Below are positions 36,380 to 48,516 of a DNA stretch of 64,000 nt, piece after piece. This DNA is from Psoroptes ovis. Taxonomy: Eukaryota > Arthropoda > Arachnida > Sarcoptiformes > Psoroptidae. Numbering within the stretch: the stretch's first letter is position 1; the number at the start of each line of letters is the position of its first letter. The notes beneath the pieces were generated by a model, which worked only from the letters and a program-made list of their open reading frames with translations, had not been told where the DNA came from and ran no database searches. The stretch spans positions 62,001 through 126,000 of the forward strand of contig PQWQ01000011.1 of assembly GCA_002943765.1 (NCBI GenBank). The letters are read 5' to 3'. Made by a program: the position numbers and the translations under genes.

Positions 36380-38308
36380 GTTTATAAATGATTATAAAAA
36401 CAATTTAAAAATTTTCTCAAAAATATAACCGATTAATGTTCAACAACTTGAAAATTTATTCAAACGTGTAAACATAACAAAAAAAAAAAAAAAAATGCGC
36501 GCGTTTGTTTTGAGCGAAAAAATTTCCATTTCGACATCTTTGGCCTTTAAAGGTCTAAGTAGTATTTCGATTTTCGAATTTTTCTTAGATATTTTTCTTT
36601 TTTATTTTCTTATTTCCTATATGATTTCCAATGTGTTCTAGTATTTTATTATCAACTTTTTTTCTTATCATCGTAAGTCGGTCATTCTCGGTGAAGATTT
36701 TATGATGCCAAGGATTTTTGTTCCGAATAACAACAACAATCATTAGGCCCAATAAATTGTCGTAGCGGTAAGTTTTAAATATTTTTATTTTATCCGATTT
36801 CTGGTCACTTTTCAATTTTTTCCTCATACCTTTAATGCATTTCATTGATAATAATTAATTCAAACATATTTGACACATCCGATTTGATAATCGAAAAAGT
36901 TTGATAGTTTTTTTCCATATCTCAAACCATTTATTACCTAACTGTGTGGTTTCCTATTTGAAAATCTATGATCATATATTTTAAATGTTTTTTCGGAAAA
37001 AGTGAAACATAAATTACACAATTTTCCATTAGTAATTGTGATGTAAGTTTGTTGTAATAATCGGTCATTCGGTAGAAGCATTGTGATCCAAAGAAGCAAA
37101 AAAAGGTGTCAAAATTCATTTGAACCCGATTCATTCAGTTTTTGGATGCGCAAAATCCAGTGATATGTTTCATTTCATTGGTATCTATGGCACATATTTG
37201 ATGATTTTCTGGTATTTGTTTATAAAATCTTCGAGTTTCATTTTCCATTCGCAATTTTTAACCGAATGTTTACATTCTTTGAATTAAGAAAATCAGAAAA
37301 ACATTGAATTGATTTGATTTTCGCCTGAAAAATAATCTCCATTTTATGCTCCCAAAGTAAGCAAAATTTATATAATTTTTTAATTTTTTTATGAGACGTT
37401 TTACTCAAAACAATTTCCTAACGATGTTTATTTTTGGATTCACACTAATTTCTTACATACTGCCCATTAGAAAATGAAAATATCTTTGATACTTTTGAAA
37501 TATTTTTTCATTTTTCAGTTTCTAAATTTTGAAATTTACATATTTTCATTCAAATTTTATCATTTAATTTCCATTCAATTTTATATATTGACCTTGTTTT
37601 GTGTGTTTGTATTTTTCTGTTGAATGAAACAACAAAAATTTAAAATTATTTTAAAAATATTTTCTCTGTGAATGAATTAAAAAATTTTCTCAACAAATTT
37701 TTTTTTGCGTAAAAAAACAACAAAAAACATATGTTATATAATACAGCATAACATTTAGCGCCTATGCTTAAATGGTTGTTCAGGTAAATAAATGACTTTG
37801 ATTATACTAAAAGTTAGTTATGTTTCAATAAATATTTTTTTGAATCATCAAACATCATCAAAAATCATTTTTAATGGGTTATGTATCCATCAAAAAAAAA
37901 GATTGCGCGGTTTTTTGTTACGAAATTGTTTCATTTCTTTCTTCTTTTTCTCAAGCAATGAAAGCAACTGGAAATGAAAACATAGCAGTATATTCTAATT
38001 TGTTGTCGTTTTTTATTTTCTTAAAATAGCGACAAATTTTGATTGAATTTTTCTGTTCATTTTATTTCTCGTTTAAAATCTGTTCAATCTGTTTAAATTT
38101 TTTCTGATCCAAATAAGGATGTTTTCAAATGTTTTTTTTTTGTGTGTTTCAATTATTTTATGTTGTGTTTTTCTGTTTTAAAAAAATTCAGTGGTTTTTT
38201 TTGAGATTTGTGTATCGAATTGGTTGAATCATAGTTTTTTGTCTTAAGAGTTTCTGGTTTTTCCCATCTTAAATATATGATTTTATCTTAACAATATCTT
38301 GACGAGAT
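36380..38308. other. Intergenic region between RFC1 and the PDZ gene
   Basis: 1.9 kb, AT-rich, containing the RFC1 promoter and the 3' end of the PDZ gene. A poly-A stretch precedes a GCGCGCG island near 36495-36503, about 120 bp upstream of the RFC1 start codon. TTTATT at 38061-38066 could be the minus-strand polyadenylation signal of the PDZ gene. Open frames at 36585-36845 and 36934-37134 have no recognisable domain. Confidence 0.55.
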
Positions 38309-39841
38309 TCAATGTGATAGTAATTCAAATGGATCATCGTAAAATAATTCAAAATTATAATTTGATGCCGATTCATCATTTTCATTCAATGACTGTTGAT
38401 GTTGTTGCTGTAACATTGGCAATCGTAAAATACCGAAACGACAATATTTACCTTGAAATTTTCCATGTATTAATTCATAAAAATATTCACTTGTTTTGTC
38501 AATCATTTCTTCATTATTCATCGATATTATAATGTCACCTATTTTGAATTCACCATTTTTGTATGCTAAACTTTTTGGCTCAATTTTACCAATGATTAAC
38601 GGTGATTTTTGTTGTTGTGTATCAATAATTCTTATTCCTAAATTTTGTTCCAATTTCAAATGAATCGTTATGAATATTAAATTTTCTCCGAAACGTTTTT
38701 GAAAATCCTTAAAATGATTTGTATCGTAGGTTTGATTAGAAAATAAATCGATCCAATTTAATTTCAAACCAGTTTGATTCAAAATTATTGATTGTAAATT
38801 TGCATTATTTATTTTATCCTTCAATAATGACATTCCTTCAATTTTATTCACTTTTAAATCATTTTCTTGATCATTATCATCATTATGAGCTAAACGTATC
38901 AATGTCTTGTAGCGATTCAACTCAATTTCTAATGATAACTGTTTCCATATTTGTTGTTGATGTGATAAATCTATTGACGAATCATGATCGATTGATTCAT
39001 CATAATCATCAAATCTATTAATAATATTATTATTATTTAAATATAATAATTGCAACTGCTGTATGCGGCCAGATAATTCTTTTTTCAAGTAATTTATCAC
39101 TAAATACAGCGTGCATATTTTATTTTCATAATTTGATAATTTTTTCTCATAAATTTGTTTTTGTGAACTGCAATTATGACAATAATTACGGCAACTATGA
39201 CTGCTATAGCTATCAATTATTTCATGTTCAATGGCACATTTCAGCATTTTTAAATTTTTAATTCGATTATTTTTAGTAGCATCTTTGCCTTCGTTAATTT
39301 TATTGTGTGAACATTCAAATTTATTCGCTATTTCACAATAATCTTGTTTATTTTTATCATACCATACGGTTGATTTTAATCTATTTTGCAGATAAAAATT
39401 TTCCATTTTTAAATTTTCATTATCCGTTTCTAATTGTTGAATACGTTCAGCAAATAATAATGTTTTTATCATAATTTTTGCTTCACATAATGCTAAACCT
39501 ATTAATTCTGGTTCAATCCCTTGTATTAATGTTCTATCTTCATCATCTTCACCATCTTCATTTGTCAGTGATTTTGAAGACTCTGTAAATTCTTCAAATG
39601 TCATCGTTTCATCATCATCATCGTCGTAACCATCTTCGTCGTCTTCATCATCATAGTCATCATATTCTACCACTTCCTGATGATGATTATCATCATTAAT
39701 ATTTTCATTATTTTTAATACATTTTTCAGTGTGATCATTTGATGAATTAAGCTTCATACATTTTTCCATTAAACATTTAAATGATGTATCGAATTCATTT
39801 TCTAAACGTTCAAGTTTATTCCATATTAATTCATCATTCAT
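38309..39841 (-). CDS. Coiled-coil and PDZ-domain protein
   Basis: Single-exon 510-codon frame starting MNDELIWNKLERLENEF. Residues 50-105 are very acidic (Asp/Glu runs). Residues about 105-155 form a leucine-rich coiled coil (ERIQQLETDNENLKMENFYLQNRL), and a second helical segment lies around 230-300. In between, a Cys/His cluster with four Cys (SHSCRNYCHNCSSQKQ, plus an upstream Cys) could bind metal, but it matches no finger I know. Residues about 388-475 are a PDZ domain: carboxylate loop NLGIRI, then GKIEPKSLAY, FKIGDIIISMNNEEM and a final FGILRLP strand. It is likely a cytoplasmic scaffold binding C-terminal peptides. I cannot assign an orthologue. The strongly biased, non-repeat core sequence and the intact length make it a real gene. 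Confidence 0.82.
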   Translation of the reverse strand: MNDELIWNKLERLENEFDTSFKCLMEKCMKLNSSNDHTEKCIKNNENINDDNHHQEVVEYDDYDDEDDEDGYDDDDDETMTFEEFTESSKSLTNEDGEDDEDRTLIQGIEPELIGLALCEAKIMIKTLLFAERIQQLETDNENLKMENFYLQNRLKSTVWYDKNKQDYCEIANKFECSHNKINEGKDATKNNRIKNLKMLKCAIEHEIIDSYSSHSCRNYCHNCSSQKQIYEKKLSNYENKICTLYLVINYLKKELSGRIQQLQLLYLNNNNIINRFDDYDESIDHDSSIDLSHQQQIWKQLSLEIELNRYKTLIRLAHNDDNDQENDLKVNKIEGMSLLKDKINNANLQSIILNQTGLKLNWIDLFSNQTYDTNHFKDFQKRFGENLIFITIHLKLEQNLGIRIIDTQQQKSPLIIGKIEPKSLAYKNGEFKIGDIIISMNNEEMIDKTSEYFYELIHGKFQGKYCRFGILRLPMLQQQHQQSLNENDESASNYNFELFYDDPFELLSH

Positions 39842-42800
39842 TTTTGTAGAAAAATAATTCTGGTGTTTATTTATTCAAATGTATATTTTCCAAATGAATT
39901 TATCGTTTTCTAAATCTTCTAAATATAGTTTTTTTTGCAAGGAAAAATGCGAATAAATTATACTGAATCACAGTTAATATTATTCCTAAAAGAAAAATAA
40001 AAACAAAATGTATATTTTTTTTTATAGAAAAAGCAATACATATTATATTTTTCGATTCGATTCGTTTATTTTAAAATAAACATCTTTCTTTTCGCTTCAA
40101 TTGAATTATCGAATTTCTTTTGAAATATTCGTTTTCACACATTTTTTGTTCATTTGATTGAAATTCTTTTGATAGAATCGTAAAATGTATCTAATGTTTT
40201 TTACTTTCTAATTTTGGATTCTTTTTCAAAGACTCGGTGATTGAATTTTTTCTTTTGTATCAATATATTCTGTATAATGTATTGTATCGATGAAATTGAT
40301 TCTCATAGATATATGTTTCAATTGTTTTTGTGATTTCACATTATATCATCGCATATTTTGCCATTGTTAGTATTGAAAATTTTCCCTTTTTATAATGCAA
40401 ATGTCACATAATTCAATCAATTATTACTATCATTACATTTGAATTATGTGTCAATGAAGGTTGCAAGCTACTGTGTTCTTTGTTCAAAGAATAATTTTTG
40501 CAATTTTTTTTTTTTTTTTTTTTGCTTGAAACAAATGAAAACGGATTTCCTTTTGAAATATGCATGTTTTTCATTTCCCTACAAAAGATTCTATCGTTTT
40601 ATCATCATAGTCATCATTGAAACTAGTGACGATTTGACATTTTTACAAAAATTTTATTTTAAATTTCAAATACACTTTTTGAATTTATGTTTCCATACGA
40701 AAAAATCATTTGCAGATATCTTCAATTGTGAATCTATCTCTGATATCAAGCATAAATTATTTTCATTTGATTTCAATTGATAAATTAATCATCGAATTTG
40801 TCACCAATCATCGTCTAAGTTTTCAGTATTTTCATCAACAAAACAAAGAAAAATTCCATACATTCCATTATAAGAGTAAGTCTTTTGTTTATGTGGCAAA
40901 AATTAAATGCATTTTTTTTTCATTGTTTTCAATAATTTTTCTCAAATCAAATGACATTTGACCTTTTATATTTTGTTTTGACTTTTTGCCGGAAATTTCG
41001 TTTTTCTTTTGATTCATTTATCATTATCATGAGCATTATTATGATTATTGTTTCAATTTATGAAAATATGAACATATTTGACATGTTTGATTGACGACAA
41101 ACATTGGTTGTTTGGATTAAAGTCAATTTTTTTCTGAATTTTTCTCATACAATTTTCGTTTTCTTTTTGATGTTAAAATCATTGGAGAAAATATATCAGT
41201 TTTTTTATTTTTGATATAAAAATGATTTTCTTCCGGCTTTGAATATGATTAAAATCATATTAAATTAGGATTCATATTTTATTCATTAATATTGATATCA
41301 ATCATAGTGATTAAAATCAATTAATTCACATTTAAATTCATAATTCAATTTGTATAGCACTGAATTCATCATTAAATCCATAAATAATATGTCCTGTTAT
41401 GATTTTACTTTCTTTTTTCCTTAGAAAAAATATGATTTGATTAAATTCAATTAAATTGAATTGATTAATAATACATTCACATTCATGAAAAATACATCTT
41501 AAGAAATATTTCTCATGAAAAATATTCGTACTAGTTTGTACAAATTTTTTTTTCGAAAATTACTCAAAATATCGATTTTGATTGAATTTGTATTCGATTC
41601 AAAAATTTTCGACGAAATTGATTGATTTCATTTTTGTATTAATCAATCAATCGAATCAAATGTTAAATTTGAAATTTTCTCCAAAAAATTAATCAAGTAC
41701 GGTAATTTCATCTTGGTAATTGTTTCTTGAAATATTCCGTTTCCATTCAAACTATTCCAAGTTTTTTCATTTGTTTGTTTGTTTGAAAATTTTCTGCTCG
41801 TATCATCTTTTGCTGTAATAATAATAGTAATCATTATCACTGATCATCAGCCAGTAATCACTGGACCATGAATTAATGAAAATTCTCATTCAAAAATTTG
41901 ACGATTTTCAAAAAAATACCTTTACAAAAAAACAATTATAAATTGTTTTTTTCATCATTCATTCCTATTGTCATTTAGTGAAAATTATTATTTTCATTAT
42001 TGTTCGTATTTAATACTGACGTGCATGTCACGACGATAATCATCATCATGATGATGACGATGTTAATGATTATGATCTTAACATATATACTCAAATACTT
42101 TATATACAATACAAACTTTATGACATTTTTTACCGGTTAATAAGTTAGTTTCAGGTGAATTATTATCATATCATAAAATACAAGAGAATTCAAGTTTTAT
42201 TATTATTCTTCAACATATTCTTCTTCAATAGATGAATGAACTTTGATCTGTCGACTCGTTGAAGAGATATATGCATGAATTTTTTTCTCCTTTCTTTCTA
42301 ACATTAATTCAAAAGATATATATCATTCATCATAGAAATGTTTGAAAACACATGGTTTCGAAGCGTAGATAGCAAATAAAAGAAAAATAATCATTCATGG
42401 TCATATAATCTTAGAAAAAAAATTGAATAAATTATTTGAAATTTTTTTTTCATTTATGATAATATAATGTTAATGATGATCAGTATAATGATAATATTAT
42501 ATGGGCATATATGAAAATATAACCATTTTAAATTGAAATATACTGATCATCATCATTGTTATTCGTGTGATGGTAATTTGAAAATTATTATTTTGCATTT
42601 CTTCTTTTTTTTGCAAATAATTTCAAGGTTATCATTTAATTTTTAATTATATTTTCCATTTTCAATTTACCATACCCCCAATCGGGTTGTTTTAGATATA
42701 TACAATGTTCACCACTATACAAGATTTACACTTGTTTTGACTTTTAACTTTCCAATGTTTACAGTGTCATTTCTTGTATATTTATTTTTCCATGTATTTT

Positions 42801-45195
42801 ACCTGATTTTTCTTCGACCATTCACCAGCATATATTCATCAATCTATGAATACACAGATATGCTGCCTGTCTTTGATGATGATGTTGATGAAACTGTTGT
42901 TGATAAGCCTAGTGTTTCTTGAAGATGTATTTTTGCAAATGATGAATTGACTTGTTCTACTATTCCGCCAATAATTTTTTTTCCAATTTTCATTTCGCTT
43001 TTTTTTTGGTTAGTCTAAGTTAATTTATAAATAAATAATGATGAAAATCCGTGAGAAATTGCATCGTTTTTTATTATTATTGGACAAACAATATTTCTAT
43101 CACCTTTGATTTTCTTAAAATAATAATAATTAAATTCAAGCAAACGTAGAAAATAAAAAAACTGGTCAAAGGTTGTCGTTGTTGTAAGCTTTGAAAATTT
43201 TCAAGGTTCTTTAAGATGATGTTTGCTTGGGTGGTGGACAAAATTTACTTTTCAAAAAAAAATAATTTAAAATCATAAAAACAAAAGAAGTGAAACTCAA
43301 ACTTTTCCCTCGTGATGACATTTCCTTTCGAATATATTTTTACAGATTTTATAGATTTTTATCTGTGAAAATGTTCAGATTTGATTGGGATTTTTCAGTA
43401 TTTTCACATTTTTTTCTCCTCAAAATGCATAATCAATGATTTATCATTTTGACAAAATATAAAAAACAATTTTCAATCTTAAATTTTCAATCGATGTGAA
43501 AGATTTGAATAGATTTGAGAAAAAATTTGTTTTGCTAATTATCATCTCATTTTTGCTCATAGAAAATGTCCATAACTAATTGTATATTTGAAAAATGAAA
43601 AAAGATTGAATATATTTTATTTCTCAATTACAAGTTATGTATCTCTGTTGCTGCATTTCATTCAAATTTAATTTTTATCATTAATTTTCAATTATAAATC
43701 AATCGATTGATTGTAGAATCCAAATTGATTATTTCATTTTTTCTCGAATTATTCAATTTCAAATTTTGTTTATTACCATTTATTCATTCATTCATTTATT
43801 CACAATCATTGAATTTTGAATCATATTTACTTGATAATAATCATTTATCATTAAGCAAGCAGCAAAACAGCCATTTTAATCAGTCAATCAATCAATGTTT
43901 TAAAAATCAAAGAAAAACAAAAAACACAATATATTATTATTATTATTATTTCATTGATCATTCCAATCGTTTTATATTCGCTAATTTTCTTTGAATTATT
44001 CAAAACAAAAAAAAAATTAATCAATCAATGTATCAATAATTGTGATAATTCCGTACACATATAAACACAATTTGTTTTTCAATTTATCAAATTTTTGAAA
44101 ATTCATACATTTCTTTCCTCAAATCTCATGTGGTCTACATTTTTTTTTGAAAATTTTATTTTTCAATAATATTTATCTGATGGGTGTTGCTGCAAATGTG
44201 TGTGCATGCCTAGAAATTATTCATAGATTGTCGTTTCATATTCATACGAATTGAATTGATATGTATAACTGCATGTCCTGTAAGGTCAATGAGCATTTTT
44301 TTTTTTTTGCATCAAATTCAAGTTGGAAAGATGTTGTAAAGAAATAAAAGATCATAAAAAATCAATATCAATATTGAAATTTTGACATTTGTTCAATGAA
44401 TTGATCGAATTCATCTATTTTAGCTTTGATTTGATTTCAAATGTAAATAAATATTTAATCTTACAAATTGTTTAAGATGAATTGATGTTTTTTGAAATAA
44501 TTTGATGTTTTCAAGACTAACCAAAGTAAAAAATATCCCACGATCTTTCAATACAATGAATCACGATATTTATTTCCAAATTGCTGAATTCAATGATGAC
44601 ACCTCTAAGTATACCTATTGCCAAAATCATCACTTAATTGTTGATGGTGGTGGTCGTGGTGATCATGTAGTGATGGCTGCATGTTGCTTGTTATTATTTT
44701 ATGAATGAATATGAATATGAAATAATGTTGTAAAGTAGCGAAACATAATCTCCAAACTCTAAGACCCTTGTTTCTGATTTTGAAATGTTCAATTGATGCT
44801 CTTAACAATGATAATAAAAAAAATTTGACGTGACTTTATTTCTTTGTAAAACTTCAAATCAATTTCCATTTTACTATTCAAGATTTTTTCAATGACAAAC
44901 CTATTTGACCTATGGTTTTGTTTATATTAAATAAAGAAAAACACAATCTCAAATAAATAAAATGGAATAAATTTAATTGTTGGTTTCATAAGTTTATCAT
45001 GAATTGCCTCCAGGTGTGTTTGACTGTTGCTATCATTGATGTATTGTTGTTATTGTGTATTTGTCAGTATTTGTGTGTGTTGACTAAGGTATTCATTCAT
45101 TCATTCAAAAGTTTCAAACACTTTGTCCCTGTTTATTTTATTTTATTCCATTTTTCAGATGAAAAACATATGCATTCAATTGAAACATATCCATT

Positions 45196-45216
45196 GTGTG
45201 TGTGTGTGTGTGTGCG
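45196..45216. repeat. (GT)n microsatellite
   Basis: Tandem GT dinucleotides with one GC interruption in the gene-poor interval. Confidence 0.8.
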
Positions 45217-48200
45217 TGTATTCAATTCTGAATTGATTCATTTAAATAATTACTCATGAGAGAATGGTATTTGTAAGGTCATTAATGAATGGTATTATTC
45301 GTGTTTGCATCCTGTGATTTTCCAAAACTTTCTCAAAAAATTGAATTTTGATGTGAAAAATGTTCCAACAAATGTTACATTTAAATTTTCATCGATTTAA
45401 ATTCAGTGAAATTGAATGTGTTTGATTTGACTTTATTCAGTTGCTATATTTATACCTTATTCGAAAGCATAATTTGAGAAACAACTCTGCTATTTTTCAT
45501 CAGTTGTCATAACGACCAAAATATTATTGTTTGATAATTTCATGAATTTCTGGATTTTCACTTTATTTATCGTTTTATTGATATTTTTTTTTCATTCATA
45601 TATCTACACATATTGCGGCTTTTCATTTCAATTTGTTTTATCAAATTGTTTTCAATTTCTCTTTTTTTTTTGCTTTTCTGATTTTCCAATAATTTTCATC
45701 AATTTTGGTGTTGAATTCAAAAAAAAGCATATAATATTAATGAATGAATGATTAAAATGGTCGTAGAATGAATAAATAAATAAATAATTCAATATTTCAA
45801 TATTCGCCCATAGATTTCAAATGCATAAAATGATTATTATTTGACTGACTATGAAACTGAAAAAACTATTGTTAATCAAACGACGACTACGACGACAAAC
45901 ACAAGCAAAATTTAACTGCATAAAACTTGCTTTGAAAATTGCAATTGATTCAATGTGAATTGATGTAAAAAAAAAATTTTGCTGGTGAGAAGAGTAGCAG
46001 TGTTTTTCATGTATTCTCAATAATGAAATTCATTTCATTATTTTATTTCATCATTTTGAAAGAGAAATCATTTTCCATCGTGAATTTGAATCATTTCATT
46101 GATTCATACACAAAATTTTGAATTAAGTGAAATTTCAAATTTAAGCAATCTAAGCTAGTAACTACAACATTGCATCGTTTGATTGCTTTCAATGGGAAAA
46201 AAAATATTTTAACCATGTGTTGTTCATCATTTCTGACAAAGCTAGAAAAATATCCATTTAATCTATGAAAATTTCAGCATAGCGAAATGTCTACTGTTCC
46301 AAATATTCAAAGATTTTATTTCATTTATTTATTAGAAATTTGTCCAAATTTGTTGTTGATCTATATGCCGTTCGAATTCGTTCAATGATCGTCGAAAAAA
46401 AATCGTCTTGAAGTTTTAATCGTTTCAAAGTTCAAAACGAAAACAGTAATATTTAGTATTGATATATTGAAAAACGACCGAAATACGTTGAAATTTAATT
46501 CAATTGTTTAAATTTTCGTTTTCTTATCATCATTATCTTCTAACTTACAATGATGTTTGAAAAAAAAATTCCCAGCAAAAGTTTTTTTTTCAATTACGTT
46601 AGTTAATCGTATTTTCTTACACATACACACTCACACATTCAAATGCCGTATATCATTCATTCATTATGTGATTCTTACGTTATAAAAAGAATGTGAAAGA
46701 AATAAAAATATCATATAAAATCTATGATAATCCTATGATCATTTATTATTTGCTGTGAATAGCAGTGATGATACAGCCATTGAATATGAAAAATTGGTTG
46801 AAAATTTTTTGAATCAATGAATTGAATTTATGTGTTTGCGTGTTGAATTTATCATTGTTTTGTCAATGAAAATCAATATTTTGTTTTAAAGTTTCAAAGA
46901 CGATTCAATCCGTGTATTTATCGATTTGTCTTCATTGTTTTTTCTGTATTGTGCTTATTTGTTATCGTGTTTAATGTGAACAATTATTCGAAAACAAAAA
47001 AGATTTAAAACATCATTTTCAAATATAATCCATTGATGACACACACATTTATATTATTCATCTTTCAATTGATTTTAGTGTTTTTCAGTGTTTTTAAAAA
47101 TTTTATTTTTCAATTTTTCCAATATTTTCAATAACAAAAATGAAATCGATAAAACAATTTGAAGGTTAGTTTTTACCTTATTTATTTTCTATTTTCGTTT
47201 TCTTTTCGATCAAATGACAAATCAGTCTAAAAACATTCAAATATTTTTGACTATACCTTGGTCCATTTTTCCCCATGAAAATGGAAAATTTTCAAGTTTA
47301 ATATTTTCAAACATACACTTGAAAATCATTTATTATTTGAATACAATGAGAAAAATTAATATTTTTTTTCAACATTTTCAAGGTTAATTACCGCATGCAT
47401 GCATTATTATTATTATCATAAATATTAATGATGTTTTATTGACCAGAAAATGAATAAAAATTCGCTGAAATGAAATTTCAAATTTGTTTCAGAATTGATT
47501 CAAATTGAAAGTTTCAATATTTAATTGTTTGAAAATTGGTTACATTTGAATACAAATTGAAAATACACCATGAACAACACACGTATCATGTTCTCACAGT
47601 AAAATAAAATACATATTTAAACGTTTTTAACACTAACAATTAGCAATTATGATAATAATTTAATGATTACTATTAATCGAATTCATTCATTCAATTTTTT
47701 TATTGAGAAATTTTCATCACATTAAATTGATAATTTAATTTCGAGAAAAAATGTTGAAAAATTCAATTTAATTTCATTTTTCAAATTGAATAAATAAATA
47801 AATAGACATATTTCTTGTTTGTTCATGTGAATACAATGTTTTTGTTGGCGAATATTATTGCAAAAAACAGTAAAAAATGAATTTTCAAATTAAATCAAAG
47901 TAAAAAATAAGTTCATGTTCATACAACACCCACACACAGTAATAATAATTTTATTAGTATTATTAGTTTTGATGTTCCAGAAAGCAAAAAAAAGAAAAGG
48001 AATTATTATCATTGCTACGAACGCCCGAATTTTTGTTTTTATTATTTGATACACATTCCAAACTAAAGAAAATGAAAATAATCTTCAAATATTAATAATG
48101 ATAATAATAAATCCAATTATAATCTTTCAAAGATTTTCTTTTTGCTTCCAAATGTTATGAGTTTCGAATTTGAATTACTCATTCTTAAAGTAAAACTATT

Positions 48201-48274
48201 TTTTTTCTTTTTTTTCGAATGTGAAAAGAATGAATGAATACAAAGATTGGATACATTTTTTCGTTTGTTTTGTA

Positions 48275-48299
48275 TGATAATAATAATAATAATAATAAT
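48275..48299. repeat. (AAT)n trinucleotide repeat
   Basis: About eight tandem AAT/ATA units upstream of the TMEM198 start, in non-coding sequence. Confidence 0.85.
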
Positions 48300-48516
48300 G
48301 AATTCATTTTGAATTACTTTTAACACACTTTGTTTATTTTGTTTTGTAGCAATTTTTCTTTTTTTTCCAGTCATTTTTTGATCCGATTTTAATTTCATTT
48401 TTCTTTTTATTCGTCTATTTTTTCTTTGAATATTTCCTAGGTATTTTCTATGATTTTGATTCATTCAAGATTGAATCTATAGTCAACAATAATAATAATA
48501 AATATAAGCAAATCTT

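Larger units (their letters stand above)
39842..48516. other. 8.7 kb stretch without a recognised gene
   Basis: The longest gene-poor interval, between the divergent PDZ and TMEM198 genes. Open frames here (40439-40780, 42737-42922, 43707-43994, 44502-44708, 44999-45259, 48117-48464) are Phe/Ile/Ser-rich or repeat-derived with no conserved motif. Microsatellites: ATT repeats at about 43932-43950, GT repeats at about 45196-45216, AAT repeats at about 48275-48299. It may hold distal enhancers or 5' UTR exons of TMEM198. A possible small exon at 47140-47164 is discussed under findings. Confidence 0.5.

Noticed and set aside
36585..36845. Minus-strand 86-codon frame upstream of RFC1
   Set aside because: Lys/Ile-rich composition expected from AT-rich DNA, no conserved motif, and located where the RFC1 promoter should be.
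42737..42922. 61-codon frame with a hydrophobic start and acidic end
   Set aside because: It superficially resembles a small membrane protein, but the upstream context, codon use and lack of splice partners do not distinguish it from chance.
44502..44708. 68-codon frame in the gene-poor interval
   Set aside because: No conserved domain. Its Gly-Gly-Gly-Arg-Gly stretch comes from a GGT repeat.
45060..46720. Known conserved microRNAs such as bantam, let-7 and miR-1 (searched by eye here and elsewhere in the window)
   Set aside because: Only partial look-alikes were seen, for example CATTTTGAAAG near 46052, without the full mature sequence or a hairpin.
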